64,000 nucleotides of DNA from Rhodopirellula sp. (GTDB taxonomy: Bacteria; Planctomycetota; Planctomycetia; Pirellulales; Pirellulaceae). This document shows, piece after piece, positions 17,601-27,206 of this stretch. The DNA lies in the NCBI GenBank assembly GCA_003513555.1, contig DOPG01000129.1, positions 1 through 64,000 on the forward strand. Direction: 5' to 3'. The notes under the pieces are model-generated. The model was not told the DNA's origin and ran no database searches. It worked only from the letters and a program-made list of their open reading frames with translations. Position 1 is the first letter of the stretch; each line of letters begins with the position of its first letter. Both the position numbers and the translations under genes were made by a program.

Positions 17601-19805
17601 CTGCGGACACCCGACAACACCATGGAAAACACAACCCATCTATTCTTGGGAATCCGTTTCAATTGCAACAAATGCCATGATCATCCGTTCGAACGCTGGA
17701 CTCAGGATCAGTACTACCAACTGTCCGCATTCTTTGCCCAAGTCGGTCTCGAGAACGACCCAGCATCAGGAAAACGAAAAATTGGCGGCACTGCTGTTGA
17801 AGGTGCCAAACCGCTGTTTGAGAAGGTCGTGGATCGAAGTCAGGGGGATGTAAACCATCCAAAAACCAATTCGGTGGTCGCACCCAAGTTTCCTTTTGAT
17901 ATCGAACACGACACAAAGCCTGAAAGCACACGACGTCAACAACTCGCAGCGTGGATTACCCACCGCGACAATCCTTACTTCGCGCGAAGTTACGTCAACC
18001 GTTTATGGGGCTACTTGCTCGGTGTGGGTCTGATCGAACCGATCGACGACATTCGCGCTGGCAACCCGGCGAGCAATCCGGAGTTACTGGACTACCTTAC
18101 GGATTCGTTCGTAGAGTCCGGCTTCAATGTTGCCGAGATGCACCGCACGATATGCAACAGTCGGACCTACCAACTGAGCATCAAGACAAACGCGTTCAAC
18201 GAGGACGACTCTGTCAATTACTCACACGCCTTGCCACGCCGACTTCCTGCTGAAGTGATTTTCGACGCGGTCCATACACTGACTGGAGCAGTCAGCAATA
18301 TTCCCGGCATGCCCAAAGGAACGCGTGCGACGGCCATTACTGACTCAGGCGTAAAGCTTGCCGATGGCTTCCTGCAGAACCTTGGTCGCCCAGCACGCGA
18401 AAGTGCCTGCGAATGTGAGCGAAGTTCTGACCTGCAATTGGGACCAGTGATGGCGTTGGTTAGTGGGCCGACGGTTGGTTCTGCTATCGCCGACCCCAAG
18501 AACGTGTTGGAAAAAATTGTGGCTGAGCATCCTGATGACAACGATCTGGCCGAAGAAATTTTCATCCGAGCACTTGCACGTTATCCCAAACCGTCGGAAC
18601 TGGAAGCTTTTGCTGGCATGAAAGACATCATCAAAGAAAGCCACGAACAACTGGTGGCACAACTCGCCACCGCCGAATCAAACTGGAAGGAACGGCGTCA
18701 AGTACTAGAGAAGGAACGAGAGGCCAAGCTGGTCAAACTGAATGAACAGATTGTCAACCGAACCAATGAAATCAAGCCAGAACGCGAGAAGCTTGCCAAA
18801 CAACGGCAGGACCGAATTGATGCCGCAAAAGCTGCGTTAGAAAAAGAGAAGGAAAGGATTTCAGCAAAGCTTGAAAAAATGTCAACCGCGCAAGGCATGG
18901 CCATTGAATGGCATCCACTTACGTATCAGTCAGGAACCTCGACAAACAAAGCGGTCCTGACACCACAACCAGACAGATCGATTGTTGCCAGTGGTGATGC
19001 TGCAAAGACTGTATACACCGTCACGATGCGAACTTCGTTGAACAATATCACAGGCATCCGTCTGGAGGCTCTGAGCGACCCGAAACTCCCCTCCAAAGGT
19101 CCTGGGCTTGCCGACAATGGAAACTTTGTTGTGACAGAGTTGGAAGTGCTTTCCGCCTCTTCAAAAACACCGGAAGAATCAACGAAGTTGAAGATCGCCA
19201 GTGGACGTGCGGACTTTACCCAACCCAGCTTCAACATCAATCAGGCGTTCGATGGAAACACCAACGATCAAAAAGGGTGGGCGATCTCTCCAGCCATGGG
19301 TACATTCCATTGGGCCACATTCAAATTCGACAAGCCATTGAAAGCTGAGGGCGAAACAATCCTCACCTTCAAGATCCACCAATTCCACAATGCTGCCAAA
19401 CACATGCTGGGACGCTTCAGACTCAGCGCGACGACAGCGGTGGGCGACATTCCACTTGGAGTCGCGGAGCCTCTTGCTGCAATGCTGCTCACTCCCAAAG
19501 AACGTCGGGATGAGCAAACGGTTGCATTATTGAATGAATACATCACCAAGACCGATGCCGACATTCGAAAGGCGCAGGACGCAGTCGCAGCGGCCGGAGC
19601 AGCGGTCCCACCGGATGCAAAGCTGGTCGCACTCGAACAACGAAAGGTGAAACTCTCGCAGCCGACCAGCGACGATCCACAACTCGTTCAGCTCAGAGAT
19701 GATGCCAAACAAAGTGGGCAACAACTGGAACGCATCCGGCTGACTGCAGCAGAGGACTTGACTTGGGCGCTGATCAATAGCCCAGCATTCCTATTCAATC
19801 ACTGA
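14625..19805 (+). CDS. WD40 / Big2 / planctomycete cytochrome / DUF1549-DUF1553 fusion protein
   Basis: 1726 residues from TTG 14625. GTG 14652 is the alternative; a stop at 14601 excludes longer forms and no ATG precedes the signal peptide ([18 protein letters not shown]). Domain order: PSCyt1 cytochrome with CYGCH at 62; WD40 propeller repeats (about 150-510, motif SPDGSK/SPDGKR); Big2 Ig-like (about 550-635); a second cytochrome-like domain with CNQGTCHG at 664 (CX4CH) and [11 protein letters not shown]; a second Big2 (about 755-840); DUF1549/PSCyt2 (about 855-1050, [12 protein letters not shown] at 1014); DUF1553/PSD1 from about 1090. A coiled coil (about 1338-1425) and a beta-rich region are inserted before the closing [16 protein letters not shown], the normal PSD1 end. 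Periplasmic and haem-binding; the redox partner and substrate are unknown. The DUF1501 gene follows after 49 bases. Confidence 0.9.
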   Translation: MNLYPRVRIVLPKIDHHVFAALCCTLLTACCLRAEESADADATPNQAVSFTNDVKPIFSQHCYGCHQGAKQLGSYLMTDFNAMVKGGETGQAAVVPGKPDESYLIQQITPVDGHAEMPDEPFSPLNDVELETIRNWILQGAQNDSIADDGPKYTTDNPPTYIGQPSLASIDVSPDGSKIAAAGFHEVIILDAESGKRIARLVGMSPRINTVRFSPDGKRLAAVGGTPAVRGEVQVWDLDTNELSLSRSVTYDSLCGASWSPDGSKLAFGATDNVVRAIDAISGEQILFQGAHDDWVRDTAFTPDGKHVISVARDMSCKLTEVETERFIDNITSITPGALSGGLSSVKAHPERNEIFVGGADGIAKVYRVFRQTARKIGDDANLVRKFPELPGRISSVDINPSATRLAAAATLDGKSEIRVWKYDFSSEISPDLKKIQAKRVADRNAEEKKQLENHLNSKITELNKFSIDNAAVFAIAFGNDDTLVIAAADGKIRRLDAEGKLIGTFEVAEVADDAKLATSLFDAKAWQKELESQIEATSASADTNLNDTALEVAKVLISPAQIDMDSPYAYAQLVVTAIMSDNTTRDITRVADITIPDWATITPRGVVRAASNGQGSIVISYGGITSEINLTAQGITPETADAADHGAVDYIRDVGPILSRLGCNQGTCHGAQKGKNGFKLSLRGYDPIYDLRALTDDLAARRINAASPDESLMLRKPLGLSPHQGGVLMAEGDPYHTVLERWIADGSQLNLESPRVARIEIFPTNPVVQRTDAEQQVRVIAHYHNGDQRDVTQEAFIESGNTETASVDKKGLLSAIRRGEAAILARYEGAYAATTLTVMGKRDGYKAVEVEQWSNIDKLVADKWQRVKVIPSEICDDSTFLSRVHLDLTGLPPSSEQVRKFLADETPIREKRAGIIDELIGSDAYVDYWTNKWADLLQVNRKFLGVEGSTKFREWIRTAIAENRPYNVFAEQVLTATGSNNDNPPASYFKVLRTPDNTMENTTHLFLGIRFNCNKCHDHPFERWTQDQYYQLSAFFAQVGLENDPASGKRKIGGTAVEGAKPLFEKVVDRSQGDVNHPKTNSVVAPKFPFDIEHDTKPESTRRQQLAAWITHRDNPYFARSYVNRLWGYLLGVGLIEPIDDIRAGNPASNPELLDYLTDSFVESGFNVAEMHRTICNSRTYQLSIKTNAFNEDDSVNYSHALPRRLPAEVIFDAVHTLTGAVSNIPGMPKGTRATAITDSGVKLADGFLQNLGRPARESACECERSSDLQLGPVMALVSGPTVGSAIADPKNVLEKIVAEHPDDNDLAEEIFIRALARYPKPSELEAFAGMKDIIKESHEQLVAQLATAESNWKERRQVLEKEREAKLVKLNEQIVNRTNEIKPEREKLAKQRQDRIDAAKAALEKEKERISAKLEKMSTAQGMAIEWHPLTYQSGTSTNKAVLTPQPDRSIVASGDAAKTVYTVTMRTSLNNITGIRLEALSDPKLPSKGPGLADNGNFVVTELEVLSASSKTPEESTKLKIASGRADFTQPSFNINQAFDGNTNDQKGWAISPAMGTFHWATFKFDKPLKAEGETILTFKIHQFHNAAKHMLGRFRLSATTAVGDIPLGVAEPLAAMLLTPKERRDEQTVALLNEYITKTDADIRKAQDAVAAAGAAVPPDAKLVALEQRKVKLSQPTSDDPQLVQLRDDAKQSGQQLERIRLTAAEDLTWALINSPAFLFNH

Positions 19806-19854
19806 AATAAATCCTAGAAACCATTCTCACAACACCTTCCTCGGAGACATTGCC

Positions 19855-21342
19855 ATGCTTTCATTCAAAGGCTTCAAGGCAAAAGACCTCTGTGATCCCC
19901 ATCTTGCCGCGACACGCCGATCCTTCCTCAGAGTAGGCGGCTGCGGCGCCTTGGGACTGTCACTGCCCTCGATGATGCAACTTCAATCAGCATCTGCAGC
20001 TGAAAGTATCAGTGGCAGCGCCCTGAAAGGTGGTGGCCCTGGCTGGGGGAAAGCCAAAAGCATCATCATGGTCTACCTGCAGGGTGGACCCAGCCACCTT
20101 GATCTGTGGGACCCGAAAGAGAACGTTCCGGACAACGTCAAAAGCATTTTCAATCCGATCAGCACCAAAATCCCAGGGATCAAATTCACGGAGAACCTTC
20201 CCAAGCTGAGCCAACTCAATGATCGCTTCTCGATGATTCGCTCGATGTCCTACACACCCAATGGACTCTTCAATCATACGGCGGCGATTTATCAGATGAT
20301 GACTGGATACACGACTGACAAAGTCAGCCCATCCGGACAGCTGGAACCACCGTCACCAAAAGACTTTCCCAACTATGGCAGCAACATCGTCAAGATGCGG
20401 CCCATCGATGAGCCGATGCTACCTTTCGTGATGCTGCCGAGACCACTTCAGGAATCGAATGTAGTAGGGAAGGGCGGTTCCGCTGGTTTTCTCGGGAAAT
20501 CCTTTGACCCATACACGCTTTATCCAAGCGGTGATGACCTCGATATGGGGAAGATGGATCGGATCAAAATTGACGACCTGAAGTTGCGGCCTGAAGTATT
20601 CAGCGTACGCCTCCAGAGACGCGCTAAATTGCGTGATCTTCTGAATCAGCAAATGCCGGACATCAACAAGGCTGTTGAATCATTCGAGCTTGATGAGTAC
20701 TACGATCGTGCTTTGTCACTCATTGTCTCAGGTCGCGCCCGACAGGCCTTCGACCTGGCGAGTGAGAGTTCCGAAATGAGAGATATGTACGGTCGCAACA
20801 CCTTCGGGCAAAGCTGCCTGCTGGCGAGGCGTCTGGTTGAAGCTGGCACGAGAGTAGTCGAGGTCATCTGGCCCAAGGTAGCCAACAGCGACAATCACTC
20901 CTGGGACCATCACACTGGACTGAGTAAACGCATGAAGGACCAATCAGCCCCGATGCTTGATGGAGGCTTATCCGCCTTGATCTCAGACCTCGATGATCGC
21001 GGAATGCTTGAGGATACGCTGGTCGTAGCCGTTGGCGAGTTTGGCCGCAGTCCACAGCGTGGTGTCAGTACAAGTGGCAACAACAATTCAGATGATGGAC
21101 GTGACCACTGGCCATATTGCTACACCGCCGTCATGGCAGGTGCTGGGGTAAAACGCGGTTATGTTCATGGCAAGAGTGACAAGACCGCATCTGCTCCTCT
21201 GGAGGATCCTGTTCATCCAGCAGAAGTTTTGGCAACGATCTATCACAGCTTCGGCATTCACCCTGAGACGATTGTCTACAACCATCTCAACCAGCCGCGA
21301 GAACTGGTCAAGGCCGCGGCGTTGACTCGCTTGTTGTCCTAA
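19855..21342 (+). CDS. DUF1501 protein, Tat-exported
   Basis: 495 residues. The N-terminus [20 protein letters not shown] is a twin-arginine signal (RRSFLRV), predicting export of a folded protein. The body is DUF1501, an alkaline-phosphatase/sulfatase-superfamily fold: [16 protein letters not shown] near the start, [14 protein letters not shown] in the middle, then DNHSWDHH and [12 protein letters not shown], which supply the Asp/His residues typical of metal-dependent members. Length is normal. It lies 49 bases after the cytochrome/PSD1 fusion, the standard planctomycete pairing, so they probably act together in the periplasm. Biochemical function is unproven for this family. A terminator follows at 21418. 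Confidence 0.92.
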   Translation: MLSFKGFKAKDLCDPHLAATRRSFLRVGGCGALGLSLPSMMQLQSASAAESISGSALKGGGPGWGKAKSIIMVYLQGGPSHLDLWDPKENVPDNVKSIFNPISTKIPGIKFTENLPKLSQLNDRFSMIRSMSYTPNGLFNHTAAIYQMMTGYTTDKVSPSGQLEPPSPKDFPNYGSNIVKMRPIDEPMLPFVMLPRPLQESNVVGKGGSAGFLGKSFDPYTLYPSGDDLDMGKMDRIKIDDLKLRPEVFSVRLQRRAKLRDLLNQQMPDINKAVESFELDEYYDRALSLIVSGRARQAFDLASESSEMRDMYGRNTFGQSCLLARRLVEAGTRVVEVIWPKVANSDNHSWDHHTGLSKRMKDQSAPMLDGGLSALISDLDDRGMLEDTLVVAVGEFGRSPQRGVSTSGNNNSDDGRDHWPYCYTAVMAGAGVKRGYVHGKSDKTASAPLEDPVHPAEVLATIYHSFGIHPETIVYNHLNQPRELVKAAALTRLLS

Positions 21343-21417
21343 GCCAGACACCGCAGCACCAACATTACGGCACGTCTTAGCAGGGGCAACAAAGCCCGGT
21401 TCGGCGATCTTTGCAAC

Positions 21418-21440
21418 AACGCCCGGTTAGGGGCGTTTTT
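21418..21440 (+). terminator. Rho-independent terminator after the DUF1501 gene
   Basis: AACGCCC-ggttag-GGGCGTT forms a 7-bp stem with a 6-base loop, and the T run reaches 21440. It lies 75 bases past the DUF1501 stop and before the convergent tatD gene. Confidence 0.6.
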
Positions 21441-21507
21441 AGATGTCGCATGGACGGCTACTGTCATCAGCGGTGCACGTGATCGCAAACAGCAGACTCA
21501 CGGATTC

Positions 21508-22287
21508 TCATGGCAACTGGAAGAGCCTTTTTGCATTCTCCGTCGTCACGTCTGCTAAATATTCCGCTGTGACCCCACGAGTCTCAGCGATACACCGCAG
21601 AGTGTGTTCAACGCGTGCAGGTTCATTCGGACGCTTGCCACGAAGAGGCTCAGGACTCAAATACGGTGAATCTGTCTCAACCAGTAAACGATCCTCTGGA
21701 ATCGCCTTGGCAACGTTACGAAGCTCTTCGCTCTTTTTGAAGGTCACCATGCCTGCAAAGCTGATGTACAGCCCCATTTCGAGACACTGTACGGCAACTT
21801 CAAGATCACCAGTGTACGAGTGCATGACACCTGCCGGAACCGTGTGCTGGCGTCGCAACTGTTCCACGATCAGTGTAGCGCTCTCTCGCATATGGATGAC
21901 CATCGGCAAAGCGGTGTCGCGGCACAACTGCAGATGCCGATCGAAAAAGTCCTGCTGCATTTCGAGCGGCGTATCATCCCAATAACAGTCCAAGCCAGTT
22001 TCACCAATCGCACGAACTCCGGGGCAGCCGGCGAGCTCGGAAATAAAAGCAAAGTCATCAGGGCTGGACTCGGCAACTGAATTTGGCTGTATTCCGACCG
22101 CTGCGAAGAGGTAACCAGGGTATAGTGCAGCAAGATCACATGCTTTTCGGCTGGTCGCCACATCAATCCCGATCACCATAATTCCAGCAACACCATTTTC
22201 TTTGCCGCGTTGCACCACCGCATCAACGTTGTCAGAGAAAGCATCCACATTCAGATGGGCGTGCGTATCAAAAAGCGAAAGTGTCAT
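21508..22287 (-). CDS. tatD: TatD-family metal-dependent hydrolase / DNase
   Basis: 259 residues from ATG 22287, chosen because FDTHAHLN begins at once; longer in-frame readings run into cdsA. The TatD/YcfH signature metal ligands are visible: FDTHAHL (HxH), AIGETGLDCYW (Glu), MVIHMRES (His), MHSYTGD (His) and LVETDSPYLSP (Asp). A TIM-barrel amidohydrolase fold is expected, with 3'-5' exonuclease or D-aminoacyl-tRNA-processing-like hydrolase activity depending on subfamily. Its ATG overlaps the cdsA stop by four bases (ATGA), indicating translational coupling in a leuB-cdsA-tatD operon. The length is typical (about 260). Confidence 0.9.
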   Translation of the reverse strand: MTLSLFDTHAHLNVDAFSDNVDAVVQRGKENGVAGIMVIGIDVATSRKACDLAALYPGYLFAAVGIQPNSVAESSPDDFAFISELAGCPGVRAIGETGLDCYWDDTPLEMQQDFFDRHLQLCRDTALPMVIHMRESATLIVEQLRRQHTVPAGVMHSYTGDLEVAVQCLEMGLYISFAGMVTFKKSEELRNVAKAIPEDRLLVETDSPYLSPEPLRGKRPNEPARVEHTLRCIAETRGVTAEYLADVTTENAKRLFQLP

Positions 22288-23345
22288 ATGGACCAGAAGA
22301 ATCGTGTGAGGTGGTAGAACACTGGGGCAGCAAAACACATGTTGTCGATTTGATCGAGAATACCAGCATGGCCTTGAACGAGCGTTCCAGTATCGGTAAC
22401 CCCGCGGTCTCGTTTTATGGCGCTCATTGTCATCGTTCCCGCACACGCCATGACCGTCACAACAGCTCCCAGAATCCCGGCTTCCCACCAGTAAAAAGGT
22501 GTCGCCCATGCGAGCAAGGCTGCGACAATCCCCGTGGTCACCATCGAGCCGAGAAAGCCTTCCCAAGTGCGGGACGCGTTTATTTTTTCAGCAATCACAT
22601 GCCTACCTGCCAAGTAGCCCCAGCCACGTTCAAACACTGAAGCAAGCTGGGCGATCAGCACAAAGAATACCAGTACGCTTCCGGCACTCCCCTGCCACTG
22701 CTCCGGTGCCGATAGTGGTGGCCGCACGGTAGATGTAAACTTGAGATCCAACAAGGCTGGTGCGTAGCTGAGAGAATACACGCAAATCAGCAAACCGAAC
22801 TGGATTTTCGCACTGCGTTCGAGAAATCGTTTGTAGTCACCCGCAATTGCCGCACGCGCTGGAATGAACAAACTGGCGTAAACGGGAATCATGATGCTGT
22901 AGAAATCGTAGTAGTCAATGTGCTGGTTTCCCCCAAGAAAACTTGGTGGGTCACTCCCCAATGCGATCAGCAGGTACTGCAACGGCGTGAAGATAAAAAA
23001 GACCCAGAACAATGATCTATGATCGCCACGTCGTGTCGGCGTCATCGTAATGAATTCACGAAGCGCCCAAAACGAGACAAAACCAAACAGGATTACGATA
23101 CCGATTCGGTAGAGCAAGAAACCCAAGGCGAAAATCACGACCATCATCCACCACACTTTCAATTTGTGGTTGAAACGATGAACCAAGGCAGACTCTACGC
23201 CAATCTTCTCACGCCGCGATAGGACGAAACCCACCACAGATGCAATGCTTAGCGCCGCCAGCACGATTGCTAGCAGGATATAAGTTCTTGGATCATGCCA
23301 ATTGGACTGCCCAAGAAGATTTGTCATGTTGCAATGCACAGGCAT
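22284..23345 (-). CDS. cdsA: Phosphatidate cytidylyltransferase
   Basis: 353 residues from ATG 23345, two bases after the leuB stop; ATG 23327 (MTNLLGQ) and a TTG at 23351 are alternatives. Eight or more membrane spans. The C-terminal CDP-diglyceride synthetase signature is visible as INASRTWEGFLGS followed by MSAIKRDRGVTDTGTLVQGHAGILDQID. This corresponds to the usual S-x-x-K-R-x-x-x-x-K-D-x-G-x-x-x-P-G-H-G-G-x-x-D-R-x-D, with KD to TD, PG to QG and DR to DQ changes. It makes CDP-diacylglycerol from phosphatidate and CTP at the inner membrane, the entry to phospholipid synthesis. It is longer than E. coli CdsA because of an N-terminal membrane extension with a charged segment. Confidence 0.88.
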   Translation of the reverse strand: MPVHCNMTNLLGQSNWHDPRTYILLAIVLAALSIASVVGFVLSRREKIGVESALVHRFNHKLKVWWMMVVIFALGFLLYRIGIVILFGFVSFWALREFITMTPTRRGDHRSLFWVFFIFTPLQYLLIALGSDPPSFLGGNQHIDYYDFYSIMIPVYASLFIPARAAIAGDYKRFLERSAKIQFGLLICVYSLSYAPALLDLKFTSTVRPPLSAPEQWQGSAGSVLVFFVLIAQLASVFERGWGYLAGRHVIAEKINASRTWEGFLGSMVTTGIVAALLAWATPFYWWEAGILGAVVTVMACAGTMTMSAIKRDRGVTDTGTLVQGHAGILDQIDNMCFAAPVFYHLTRFFWSI

Positions 23346-23347
23346 TC

Positions 23348-24421
23348 TCAAACAGTTAACCGTTCCACCACAGCCGAGCCCATGGGCTCGGTACCGATAG
23401 CTTCGCCACCACGAGCAATGTCATGGGTACGAAGGCCATCTGACAGAACTCTCTGAACCGCCGATTCAATAGCCGTTGCCTCAGCTTCCAAGTCCAAAGA
23501 GTGCCTCAGCAACATAGCCGAGGCCAATATGGTCGCGAGTGGGTTTGCAATTTCCTGACCAGCGATGTCAGGCGCAGACCCGTGAATGGGCTCATACAGC
23601 CCAGGGCCATTGCTCCCAAGAGAAGCACTGGGAAGCATACCCAGAGATCCTGGCAACATCGAAGCTTCGTCAGTCAAAATGTCACCAAACATGTTGCCTG
23701 TAACAACAACATCAAAGTCACTGGGACGATTAATGAGATGCATCGCCATGGCATCGACCAACACCACATCATATTGAACATCAGGAAATTCTTCCTGCAT
23801 GACTCTGGCAGCAATGCGTCGCCACAAGCGACTCGGCTCAAGTACATTAGCTTTATCCACACTCGTGAGTCGATTACCCCGACCCTGAGCCGCTTTCGCC
23901 GCAAGCCGAACAATCCGCTCCACTTCACCGGCACTGTAAACCATGGACTGATAAGCAGACTCAGCCTGACCGCTGCCACTGGATCCGGATTCACCGAAGT
24001 AGATTCCACCGGTCAGTTCCCTCAAGAACAGGATATCGGTGCCCTCAATGATATCCCGCCTAAGTGGCGATGCGTCCAGCAATTCATCAAACAGGCGAAT
24101 GGGCCTCAAATTGGCGAACAAACCCAACTCTTTGCGAATTTTCAGCAAGCCCACCTCAGGCCGAGTCTTTGCCGAGGGATCATCCCACTTGGGACCGCCA
24201 ACCGCCCCCAACAAAATTGCATCGGAAGCGCGGCAAGCGTCAATTGTTTCCTGAGGCAGCGGATCGCCACAGGTATCAATTGCAATCCCGCCAATCATGT
24301 GGGAAGTGAATTCAAACTGGTGCCCAAATGACTTCGCAACTGTTTCGAGAACTCGCTGTGCTTGCGCTACGATTTCTGGGCCAATGCCATCACCAGGCAG
24401 TAAAACGATTTTTGCTTTCAA
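23348..24421 (-). CDS. leuB: 3-isopropylmalate dehydrogenase
   Basis: 357 residues from TTG 24421 ([16 protein letters not shown]), which matches the family's N-terminus and usual length (about 355). A further TTG at 24487 would add 22 residues, and no ATG is available. It catalyses the NAD-dependent oxidation and decarboxylation of 3-isopropylmalate in leucine synthesis. Visible features: LPGDGIGPE, the [11 protein letters not shown] segment, [21 protein letters not shown] and [47 protein letters not shown] with the metal-binding aspartates. It heads a minus-strand operon with cdsA and tatD; leuA, leuC and leuD are not in this window. Confidence 0.95.
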   Translation of the reverse strand: MKAKIVLLPGDGIGPEIVAQAQRVLETVAKSFGHQFEFTSHMIGGIAIDTCGDPLPQETIDACRASDAILLGAVGGPKWDDPSAKTRPEVGLLKIRKELGLFANLRPIRLFDELLDASPLRRDIIEGTDILFLRELTGGIYFGESGSSGSGQAESAYQSMVYSAGEVERIVRLAAKAAQGRGNRLTSVDKANVLEPSRLWRRIAARVMQEEFPDVQYDVVLVDAMAMHLINRPSDFDVVVTGNMFGDILTDEASMLPGSLGMLPSASLGSNGPGLYEPIHGSAPDIAGQEIANPLATILASAMLLRHSLDLEAEATAIESAVQRVLSDGLRTHDIARGGEAIGTEPMGSAVVERLTV

Positions 24422-24612
24422 GGGAGTGTTGGTCGCTGGAGTAAAGAAATGGCGAATCAGAACGCTAATGTAGCCTAAGCGATTCAATTACCCAACGTAG
24501 GCCAAACAAGACTGTCCAAAAAATACATTTCGAATATTCCTGGAGTAAGTGATCATGGCGATTACTCAACTGAGACTATCCAAGCTGTTGGGCAGCCAAA
24601 ATACACTGGCAA

Positions 24613-25716
24613 TCACAGAAGGGACCGAATCTGCTCCAGCATCGGCTCAGGATCACGTAACCGCTCTGCCGCCGCCCCAGCTAATTTAGCCCAGCCCGCA
24701 ACCTCATCTTGGCGACCGGCAGCCTGCAGGCATCGAATTAACTGACAGAGTGTCTGAACCTCACGATAATTTTGGCCTTTGCCGGTAATTTCTTCCCACG
24801 ACTCAATAGCCAAGCTGGTGGCATGGGCGGGGTTTCCCAAGGCAAGGTGACAATGAATCCAATACCAGTAGCAATGAAATGGAGTTGGCAGACCGGAGTC
24901 CGAATTCCCAATTCCCAACTGAGCAATCTGCTGCCCAAGCCCCAGCTTGGCCAAACCACACGCATGAGCTGCTGAGATCACCTGAAAGTCAGCATCATCC
25001 CTGAGATTCACAGACTCACCATCAACGGTAATCACCGTCCCATTGGACGACGAAATCATCTGCATGCAATCACAAGCAGCATCGACCATCCCTTGCCAGT
25101 CCTGAACGACAAACGCCAACCCACAGTCGAACCCTGCAGCATGGAGATAGTAAAGAGGATCATCCAACATACGGGCATGTGCCCATATTTCGTCTCGTAC
25201 CAGTCTAGCGGCCGGGTAATTACCACTGGCGATTTGGACTTCGTATTGAGCCCCCAGCCCGACACACAAGTCTTCATTATCGGTCAGTGGTGATGCCTCC
25301 ACAATCAAGCCAACTTCTTCGATTTCACTTCCAAAACCAAGTGGATCAACCAACGCATAAGCGCTCGCCAACAAATTATTCAGACCCACCCTCTGTGACT
25401 TCAGTTCATACTCAACTGCCCGGGACTCCATTGCTGCGGGGCAAACCACCTTCAATCCCTCAACCATGTCATTGGCGTTTCCGATCAATTCACTGGCCAA
25501 GTAAAAGTCGAAGACGAGAGAGACCGGGCGATCTACCAACTTTTTTGACATCGCCGCCGCATCACGCAAGCCTTGCAGACGAGTTATCAGTATTTGCTCT
25601 TGCATGGCAAGGTCGAGCTGATCGACTGCCTGATTCAACAATTTGAATTCCGTTTCACTTCTTTGTTTTTCATATTCCTGCAGGTAGTCATCGAGTAGAT
25701 CATAAATCGCGGACAT
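24613..25716 (-). CDS. Unrecognised soluble helical protein
   Basis: 367 residues from ATG 25716; I do not recognise a family. There is no signal peptide or membrane segment. The sequence is alpha-helical and rich in Ala, Leu, Asp and Glu, with TPR-like helix pairs. Residues about 160-360 alternate segments such as AARLVRDEIWAHARML and HATSLAIESWEEI, consistent with a tetratricopeptide-like superhelix, but no strict TPR consensus is present. It has several cysteines (for example DAACDCMQM). It lies 77 bases downstream of the signal peptidase gene on the same strand and could be co-transcribed with it. A scaffold or partner-binding role is only a guess. Confidence 0.7.
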   Translation of the reverse strand: MSAIYDLLDDYLQEYEKQRSETEFKLLNQAVDQLDLAMQEQILITRLQGLRDAAAMSKKLVDRPVSLVFDFYLASELIGNANDMVEGLKVVCPAAMESRAVEYELKSQRVGLNNLLASAYALVDPLGFGSEIEEVGLIVEASPLTDNEDLCVGLGAQYEVQIASGNYPAARLVRDEIWAHARMLDDPLYYLHAAGFDCGLAFVVQDWQGMVDAACDCMQMISSSNGTVITVDGESVNLRDDADFQVISAAHACGLAKLGLGQQIAQLGIGNSDSGLPTPFHCYWYWIHCHLALGNPAHATSLAIESWEEITGKGQNYREVQTLCQLIRCLQAAGRQDEVAGWAKLAGAAAERLRDPEPMLEQIRSLL

Positions 25717-25793
25717 AAAATTTCTGCTTGTTGTGTTTCCAAATTCGACCTTGGTAGCTCAGCTGAACGAGCATTTTCGTTGATACAATTTGC

Positions 25794-27014
25794 CTAGTGC
25801 GATTCAATCGACTCTACGCGTCCTTTGATAGCACGCTCCTCAATCACACCAAAGTCGCGGCTGTCGAACGACACTGGCACATTATCGCCCACCACAAAAT
25901 ATTCGCGGCTCCCCAACCTAATCGGATAGCCTGCTCGGTCATCATGAGGCCGAAGCCTATATTCAATTTGTCGTGCGAGCTGCAGGCAGGAAAATTGCAC
26001 ACTTCCCTCGAGCACCCGTATCGCGACAGGTGCTTCAGCTGAAAGCGAGGCAACCTCAACTGCCACCGCATCATTTGATGAAATATTCAAGTCGCATTGT
26101 CCATTCACGTCACAGGTGACTCCAAGCATCCGATCGTCAATCCAAAAAACAACTTCCAATCGTCCGTGACCTTTGCAAACCACCTTGGCCTTCAAAGCAA
26201 GACGCTTGGCTGGTTGTAACTTACGACTTAAGTCAGCATTGTAGGGATAGTCATCCCATATACAGCTCGGCTGATTACGTTGATGAATACTGCGGTGGTG
26301 ATAAACCAACCAACTCTGGGCTTTCGATGTCCAAACCCGCTGTTCATTACGCTGCCAACCTTCTCCACGCCAGCGTGACACCTCCCGGCGGTTGTCCATT
26401 TCAAACAGCAGAACGGGAACTGGGAAATTGAGATCTTCATTTTCTCTCATCGATTCGTGAATCGTTTTCCCATTCACCAACAAAGAAGCGGCATTCAGTT
26501 CCACGAGATCACCGGGAAGGGCAATGATGCGTTTGATCCGCATCATGTCTTCACCGCTGATGGCTACCACGTCGCCGATGCGCAAGGGAGCGGAGATTGA
26601 CCTGGCAGCGTCCACATACTCGTGCGCATGAACCACAACCACACTGGCAGCATGTGCACCATTCGCCACCGTTGCCCGAGCGCCACAATGAAAACAAGTG
26701 ACAGGTTTACCCTCATCCGAAATCTCGATTGGCCAATCAAGGCCGCAGGCAACGCATTTTGCGATCTGGTGCTCACCTAGCAAAGTGGGTGCCATCGACG
26801 GGCCGTTAATGGCAAATCGAACACCGGATTCCATCCCCCTTTTCCAACCAGCCCACCCAATGACAAGCCCCGCAAAAACCACGACAATGCTGGCTGCAAC
26901 GATCGATGATCGGTAGCTCAAACCACCGATTTCTATTTGCAGAGATCGCGTCGCCTCGTGCTTATCTCGAGGTCCGGAATCATCATTCGATAGTTTTCCG
27001 GCTTGATCTAACAA
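25794..27014 (-). CDS. lepB: Signal peptidase I with inserted zinc-ribbon-like segment
   Basis: 406 residues from TTG 27014. After a cytoplasmic N-terminus there is one membrane anchor (about 36-56). S26 family boxes: INGPSMAPTL (nucleophile Ser73), MMRIKRIIALPGDLVEL (general base Lys161) and GDNVPVSFDSRDFG (about 380-393). It should cleave Sec and Tat signal peptides at the outer face of the inner membrane. Two features are unusual. Between the Ser and Lys boxes is CVACG...CFHCG (C87, C90, C107, C110), a CxxC-x16-CxxC zinc-ribbon-like element. About 190 residues lie between the Lys box and the C-terminal box, with a beta-rich domain of unknown type. It is divergent from fabH and upstream of the unknown helical gene. 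Confidence 0.88.
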   Translation of the reverse strand: MLDQAGKLSNDDSGPRDKHEATRSLQIEIGGLSYRSSIVAASIVVVFAGLVIGWAGWKRGMESGVRFAINGPSMAPTLLGEHQIAKCVACGLDWPIEISDEGKPVTCFHCGARATVANGAHAASVVVVHAHEYVDAARSISAPLRIGDVVAISGEDMMRIKRIIALPGDLVELNAASLLVNGKTIHESMRENEDLNFPVPVLLFEMDNRREVSRWRGEGWQRNEQRVWTSKAQSWLVYHHRSIHQRNQPSCIWDDYPYNADLSRKLQPAKRLALKAKVVCKGHGRLEVVFWIDDRMLGVTCDVNGQCDLNISSNDAVAVEVASLSAEAPVAIRVLEGSVQFSCLQLARQIEYRLRPHDDRAGYPIRLGSREYFVVGDNVPVSFDSRDFGVIEERAIKGRVESIESH

Positions 27015-27206
27015 GAAAATACGCTTCAGGGTATACTGTGAGTTGGCTCAAGCGGACATTTTCAAGTGTTCGCTGATCCAGTATAACCCCTGACAATCAG
27101 AAACAAATCGTTACTCCCTAATCGCCATCGATTGCCTCGTTCGAGGTTCTCCATTCGGAGCGGAAATTCAGCCTTGAATAAGTCCCCGATCTCCACGCGT
27201 GGCCGA

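Noticed and set aside
23501..24331. 276-codon plus ORF opposite leuB
   Set aside because: Shadow of leuB, whose catalytic motifs are complete on the minus strand.
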